64,000 nucleotides of DNA from Gnetum montanum (taxonomy: Eukaryota > Streptophyta > Gnetopsida > Gnetales > Gnetaceae). This document shows positions 58,462-64,000 of this stretch, piece by piece. A program made the translations under genes and the position numbers. Positions within the stretch are counted from its first letter, which is position 1, and each line of letters opens with the position of its first letter. Where the stretch lies: assembly GCA_015680685.1 (NCBI GenBank), contig MNCI01009376.1:432188-496187 (forward strand). The letters run 5' to 3'. Below the pieces are notes generated by a model. The model was given only the letters and a program-made list of their open reading frames with translations, did not search any database and had not been told where the DNA came from.

Positions 58462-60420
58462 CTAATTCTTGTGGTGTAGGGGTAGCATCACTAGATGGAT
58501 GGAGGTCTCATTTGTAGGGATGTCCTCTGTAATAGAAATGGAGGTCAACATCCACACCAGTGCTTCACAATGGGCAGATGAGGTCTTGCTTAGGTCATAC
58601 AAGCTTAATGTTATGTTCTTCTGTTTGAGTGCTTGCTTGAATTCGGCTAGTGCGTCTACAAAGTATTTGCCATCAACCATGTTTTTATTAGCCTTGACTT
58701 CTTTCATGTAGCCTAATAGACAGATCTCTCATGGAGGTGACTTGGGCTTTGCTTGGTTGGCCTGCTCAAGGGCCTTAGTGCTCCTTAGTAGTTTGCTCAT
58801 TATGGCCTCTTTAGTTGCCTTGGCCATGGGGATCACAAACATGGGAATCAAATTTGGTGGACCTAGAGCTCTTTGGTCTTGATGTTGCCTAACCATATTG
58901 TCTATGAGATGCTCATTGGCTCTCTTGTGTTGCCACCTCGAGGGCCTACCAGTGTTTCCTGTGAGGTTGCCCCTTAGGATGGAAGGAATTGATGCATTGG
59001 CCACTATTGGGTTTCAGGCAAGTAAGGGGCTAGCATGTTGTCGTACTTGGATGATGAAGGGTGGCTAAATTATTATTTTTGATGTAGCTTGTGAAGGAGC
59101 CATAACTACGAAGGATGTCGTAGGTGCTTGAGATGGCACTATAACAATGAAATGTGGTCTCGAAGCCATGGGGTCAAGGGGACCCTATGCTACCAGAGGG
59201 CATCCTGATCACAAATGGTTGTTATGCTAGTTCTAGATCATCATCAATGTTGATTTTTATGACATATCCAGCATTGTCTGCACTTAGAGGATCATTGTAT
59301 ACCCTCATAGATTGGTTTTGAGGCCTAACCAAGTTAGCAGTGTTAAGTACCAACTTACCTCTATCGATCATTTTTTGTAGGTCATCTTGCAATGCTAGGA
59401 AAAAAATTGTGTTATGGTTGGACAACTGGTGGTAATGGAAACTAGTCCAACCTAAAATGCCTTGGGACCAGGGGCTCATTTGGTGTTGCTAACGTGGGAT
59501 TCCTTAGTAACTTGAAATATCTATTGTCTTTCTTGTGAGCATCCTTGGACATTTTCTTATACTGGATGCATCTAGCTTTTAATAGTTGATCTAGTAGCTC
59601 TAAAGGTTTTAATGGCAATAGGATGTACTTATAGCGGTCCTTGTGCTCAAAGCTAGACCTTGGAATAGCTTGGGTTGTGGCTACTAAGGATGTAGTCTAG
59701 TTGGTTACCCTTGTGCTAAGGTTGGTGACTTTATTATTAGCTGGGGCTCTGAGCTACCTAGCCATTGGCCTTGGGTTGGTTGCTTTGGCCTCTTTGGCCA
59801 TAGTTTCCACCATTGCATTCTACTTTCCCTTATCCTTATCCCTCATTGCATGCTTGTTTTTGTAGACCACATAGGTTGGGTCCTTGCTAGCTTCTGCTGC
59901 ATCTTGTATGCTCTTGGTTTGGGTGAAGGTTTGGCTTAGGGATTGTGAACCTAACTAATACAATTTTAACTTTATGAAGTTGTTGAATGTGCTCTTAAAA
60001 ATGTCCAAGAGATGCACTTCGGCTATTGGCTCTTGTATTTCATTCAACGAGGCACTCCAATGCTGAATGAACTTTTGCATGGGCTCTAGGTGACCTTCCT
60101 TCACTTACACTAGTTGGTCCAAGGTGGTCTCTAGCTTCAATTTGTATTTGAAGTGTGTTACAAATTGCTCTAAGAGGTCCTCCAAAGAGGAGATGGAGCT
60201 TCTGGGTAGTGCATGGTACCAATCTAATGCTTTGCCAATGAGTGACATGGTAAACATGCATATGATGGCATGTGTCCATGCTTGCAATAGTAAAAGCTCT
60301 AATCTAAATGTGACTAGATGTGCATTGGGGTTACCCTCACCATTTTATTTAGTGAATTAAGGCAATGGGACCCTGGCTGCAAGAGTTAGAGGAGGGATTG
60401 TAGGACTTATAGATTTATCC
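58462..60420 (-). pseudogene. Element D gag
   Basis: Right to left: a Retrotrans_gag-type capsid domain (60290-60040; ICMFTMSLIGKALDWYHALP, FVTHFKYKLKLETTLDQL, EPMQKFIQHW), a basic linker (about 59870-59700), a block YILLPLKPLELLDQLL (about 59640-59590), an RYFKLLRNPT stretch (about 59520), then a Gln/Lys/Pro-rich tail and open pieces at 59479-59222, 59004-58729 and 58707-58462 leading into protease. Stops are scattered. The domain order matches Tat-clade Gag. Confidence 0.75.
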
Positions 60421-61886
60421 TAGTAGAAGTCCACCACTTTGATAGTTTTGGAGGAGGCTGCTTTGAGTCTCTTCACCTCTTTTGTTAGGCTTTGGATCAT
60501 TTGGAACACTTGTTCTAAGTTTTGAGATGTTTTAGTTAGTTGTGATGGTTGCATGATTTTCTATTGGACTAGCTGTGTGATCCATGGCTTGGTTGTGGAT
60601 TATGGAATCACAAAATGCACTTGACATGTGGGCCATGTTGTGGGGATGATGATTGGGGTAGGCAACATATACATGGGTTAGGTCAGCACCAAGGGTGCTG
60701 TCGAAATAGGAAAGATGTAGGATGCTTCGGTTGCTTGGGGCTTAGAGACGAGTCCTGCGTGGATGTATGGTTGAGCTGACATGGTTTCTATGGGTAGCGT
60801 TGGCTGAATGGTTGGCAATGATGCCATAAAGGGCAAGCGGGGCTACTACATCATAATGTGTATGTTGTGTCTGATGCATCATTATCACAGGAATTAACTT
60901 AGGCCTGATGGAGTAGGAAGGTGATGCAGGTGCTATGATCGTCTTAAGGAGAATAGGTGAATGAGACTACGGAAGAGCTAAACTAGGGGTTGCTAGTTGG
61001 AAGATGGTGTGGAAAGAGCCCTCATGCTTAGAGCAATCTTGGAACTCATCCTCTTATTCTTGTAGGGGCTCCTCATAGTTCATTCCTACATCACACTCAC
61101 CTGCTCAGATTAGTTGGGATAACATCCAATGGTAGGGCTCTGTGAGTGGGATGATATCGAGTGAGGAGGGGATATACTCCTATCCATTCTAATGGATTAG
61201 TTCCTAGCTTCATTTTGCTTCCATGTCCAAGAGGTCTACAAATAGCTTTCTTGAATCTTTACGCATATTGTATTTCTCATCACTTAGCACAGTGTACTCT
61301 AGGTCTTGATTGCGTAGCCTAAGGAATTACCTTGGCTCTACCATTATGGGATTCCTAGGGTTATCAATCTTGGTCTCCTATTGGATGGGCAAGATGGAGA
61401 GTGTGCTTGGGACTAATGTTGAAGGCTATTCTGGGTTCATGGATGTAGATTAAGTTGTAAGAGGGGATTGCAAGGGTTACTAATCACGAAATATTGCTAA
61501 CACCACTGACTACGCTAACTACACTCTCTACGCTAGAGAAGCTGACTATGCTCTCTATGCCAAAAAGCTAACTATGCTATCTATGCTAGAGAGCTGACTA
61601 TGCTCTCTACGCTGGAGACAACTAAGCTCTAACTAAAAGCATCAAGACTTTGGAAGATAGTGGATATGTGTGCTTTGGGTTGCTATGCAGGGTTTCAAGG
61701 GAACTAACTATGAGGTCCAGTCTACACCAATCGGTTAGTAGACAATGCTTGCATTGGCTTAAGATCTAGCTACTATTGCATGCGCAGTAGGTCCATAGTG
61801 GTGCTATAGTCTATGTTGGCCTAAAGCCAACAACTATGATGTAGAAAGCACATGAGACAACCACAATGAAGTCTAAAAAAGAAAAT
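60421..61886 (-). other. 5' leader of element D
   Basis: No convincing ORF. From about 61500 to 61620 there are four to five short units of CTGACTATGCTCTCTA(C/T)GC, the same word that builds the LTR arrays. Isolated peptide-like runs on the minus strand (about 61200-61100) may be a decayed Gag N-terminus. Confidence 0.5.
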
Positions 61887-61907
61887 GGTTCGACACTCCT
61901 AGCACCA
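61887..61907 (-). other. Probable primer binding site of element D
   Basis: On the minus strand, five bases inside the 5' LTR, the sequence reads TGGTGCTAGGAGTGTCGAAC. It begins with TGG (complement of CCA) and has GTCGAAC, typical of a T-arm. It partly resembles the tRNA-Asn 3' end but with a gap, so I leave the primer tRNA unassigned. Confidence 0.5.
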
Positions 61908-61912
61908 AAAAC

Positions 61913-63248
61913 TGTAGCAACTGAAAACATTATTGGCTGGAACACTGAGGTCCACAAGCACACAACCTAATCTTGAATTCACATGAGGGCTTGCTAGAGG
62001 TAGAGACAAGGTGCCTTGGATGGTTTGGCTAATAGAATAGGGACTTACTAGATGTAATGGGGATGTAGTGTGGTTAGCCATAATCTTGATGCAAAATGGT
62101 GTTAAGTGTGTAGGTGGTGTTTATGGTGTTAATGGTGTTAGAACTATTAGTGGTGTCAAGCATAGTCAAGGGTTTCAGCAAAGTGGACAGTGTTAACATA
62201 TGTAGACCATTACTTGAGCATGGTCTTAGGCACATCTATGAGGTAAAACAATGAATAATGCAAGTGCGAAAAATGCAAAGAGAGAGAGAAATGGAACATT
62301 ACCCACAATGTGGTTGAGCATAGTTAACACCAAAAGGGGTTAGAAGGTACATAATGTACAATAGGCATAGTGGACAATGTAGTCATAGCCTCAGGGATGT
62401 TTAGCTATGAAGACTGGCATTCTACTAAGGTGTTTACATCTGCTAGGTTGGCTGTTGTGGTGTACCATTGGTTGTAGTGTTCTATTGGATTGTAGGGATC
62501 AATGGTGGTCTGTAACTTTGCCTCTTCTTGGTTCACCAAAATGCCTTTTGGTTTTCTCCTAAGGGATCCTTAGATTTGCCAACTCTTCGATTTTCCCACC
62601 TAGATTTTTTTCCAACCTCAAAAGCCTTGAGGGTGTGGGTATTTATAGGTATGGGGTTAGTGGAAAGTGTGGGATGGGTGCCATGTGGCGGAGGGGATGG
62701 TTGGGACTACACTCTCCACTAGGTTGGTGGTGCTGCTATGCTATGGAGGCTGCTAGAGCCTATTCTTACTAACTATGCTTGATGATGCTCTAGACTGGGG
62801 GAGAGTGTAATCCCACACTTTAAAGAATGCAAAAAAATGGCTATGTGTTGACTACACTCTCCACTAGAGGGTGACTACACTCCCATCTTGGGAAGAGCGT
62901 AGTCTTAGCACTTAGAAAAAATTATAAAACCTTGCCTTTGTGCTGACTATGCTCTCCACTAGAGGTTAACTATGCTTTGATTTGGGGGAGAGCATAGTCT
63001 CAAAACTTTCAAAAAATTTGCAAAAATTGGCCTTCATGCTAACTACACTCTCCATGAGAGGTTGACTACACTCCAATCTGGGGGAGAGAGTAGTCTCAAC
63101 ACTTATAAAAATTTGCAAAAACTGGCCTTCGTGCTAACTATGCTCTCCACAAGAGGTTGACTACACTCTGATTTGGGGGAGAGCGTAGTCTCAACACTTA
63201 GCCAAAATTGCAATTGGGATGCCATTTTCTAGACTTGGTGGTATTTTA
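61913..63248 (-). repeat. 5' LTR of element D
   Basis: 1,336 bp, TGTAGCAACTGAAAACATT at its left end and GGTGGTATTTTA at its right (terminal CA decayed to TA), followed by GCTTT (63249-63253). It is clearly diverged from 44836-46197, so D is not a recent insertion. The 96-bp array recurs at about 62816-63200. Confidence 0.92.
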
Positions 63249-63253
63249 GCTTT

Positions 63254-63780
63254 ATGGGGCTCATGTCACACAATTAACTGCTACTCCATCTTTCTTCTCC
63301 ATGGTGCAAAAATTGATAGAATATATGATTGGTCTTTCTCTTATTTCTCTTTCTTGTATCTTTCCATGGAATTAGTTGCTACCACTAAAAATGATCCTAG
63401 AGAACCTTATACTATAATTTTCATACCTTTGCTTATGGACTTGAACCTAAGTTATAATTCCCTTACCAATAACATCCATGAATTTAATCCCTGTTTATAC
63501 CTGAAGTTTTTTGAGGAGGAAAGAGTTGTGAGGACTCAAGTTAAAGGTTCTAAGAAAGGTAATGAAGGTCTCATTTAGGTCTATAGTTGGGAGGGTTCAG
63601 ATGAGGTACAAGTTTTAAATTTTATTTTATATTTTCTTATTTATTAATCTATTTTTCTTGTCAAGGCATTTATGTGATAGTGCACTATGGGTTGCAGATT
63701 GAACCAAGGGAAGGTACTAGGGAGATGACTTCAGAAAGTAATAATATGGGAGGTGATAATTTGGTGATCATTTAACTAAG
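63254..63780 (+). pseudogene. Plant-transposon-protein-like pseudogene, 3' part
   Basis: Resumes the frame interrupted at 44835: a Trp-Gly junction, LLHGAKIDRIYDWSFSYF, a TIIFIPLLMDLNL word (compare LPFPCLIKKL in element A), and a Lys/Arg-rich run (RTQVKGSKKGNEG) to about 63580. A possible intron (GTACAAG at about 63606 to TTGCAG at about 63697) leads to a short tail (EPREGTREMTSES) ending at a stop near 63775. The open frame at 63219-63578 starts artificially inside the D LTR. Identity of the host element or gene is unknown. Confidence 0.4.
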
Positions 63781-64000
63781 CTCCAACGTTTATCCTAAAT
63801 CATACCTTATTATTATTAATATGTATGTATGTATGTATTTATTTATTTATTTTGTGCTCTTGATTGCTAATAAAAAACAACAGACAACATAAGGTCCAAG
63901 TGAAAAGATGGTGTAAAGGCACAAAGGAAAGGAAAAGGAACAAAATATAATTTGATTATCAATTAATAAATATGGTTTAGAATACTTTCCTTTTTCCTTG
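63781..64000. other. AT-rich DNA with microsatellite
   Basis: A TATG/TATT microsatellite at about 63821-63852 (ATGTATGTATGTATTTATTT). No gene seen to the end of the window. Confidence 0.6.

Larger units (their letters stand above)
44836..63248 (-). mobile_element. Element D: full-length 18.4-kb Tat-type Ty3/gypsy element
   Basis: Two LTRs (44836-46197 and 61913-63248) enclose 15.7 kb and are flanked by perfect GCTTT (44831-44835 and 63249-63253). Order on the minus strand: 5' LTR, primer site, leader, gag, protease, an unusual 6.5-kb block, RT-RNase H, a second archaeal-type RNase H, integrase, a repeat-rich 3' region, purine tract and 3' LTR. The second RNase H and the large size place it in the Tat clade, which includes the Ogre elements. 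All ORFs carry stops. Confidence 0.92.

Overview
This window is intergenic DNA from a land-plant nuclear genome, most likely a seed plant. It is almost entirely nested, decayed LTR retrotransposons, with one lower-copy island and no intact host gene. Support for a plant comes from a Tat-type Ty3/gypsy element with an extra archaeal-type RNase H, a chromovirus, a Copia element primed by initiator tRNA-Met, gypsy elements primed by tRNA-Asp, and a tRNA-derived SINE. I cannot name the species. Two single N bases (31262, 34327) suggest a draft assembly.

Layout. (1) 1-2673: the 5' end of a minus-strand gypsy element (B: gag, PBS, LTR), inserted into a related plus-strand element (A, 2674-10484: gag fragment, protease, extra ORF, 3' LTR). 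(2) 10485-16560: A's flank, then a lower-copy island with higher local GC, G-box-like motifs and small tandem duplications. (3) 16561-19590: AT-rich DNA holding a SINE with a perfect 17-bp target duplication. (4) 19591-39864: an old minus-strand gypsy element (C), opened by at least four insertions: a solo LTR (20142-20987), a GAG-only Copia (21200-26611), a GAG-protease element with complete ends (28046-34716), and a chromovirus whose LTR begins at 39865. (5) 39865-44280: that chromovirus remnant (gag joined to integrase, no RT), then degenerate tandem repeats. (6) 44281-64000: a plus-strand transposon-protein-like pseudogene split by a complete 18.4-kb minus-strand Tat-type element (D, 44836-63248).

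Elements A, B, C, the 28046-34716 element and the solo LTR belong to one LTR superfamily. They share TGATGAG...CTCATCA-type ends, variable arrays of a GATATCG motif just upstream of a CTATAAATA box, and, where visible (B and the 28046-34716 element), a tRNA-Asp primer site. They form a loss series: C keeps integrase and an extra ORF, A keeps gag-protease and the extra ORF, and the 28046-34716 element keeps only gag-protease. The last two would need pol supplied in trans.

The most unusual structure is inside D. Between protease and reverse transcriptase lies about 6.5 kb carrying, on the opposite strand, a gene-like block (53230-56762). It has about seven exon-like open stretches bounded by mostly consensus GT/AG sites and a proline-rich C-terminus before a stop. 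I do not recognise the product.

All element boundaries, target duplications and homologies were read by eye. Frames are broken by stop codons and frameshifts, so the coding calls are pseudogenes unless stated.
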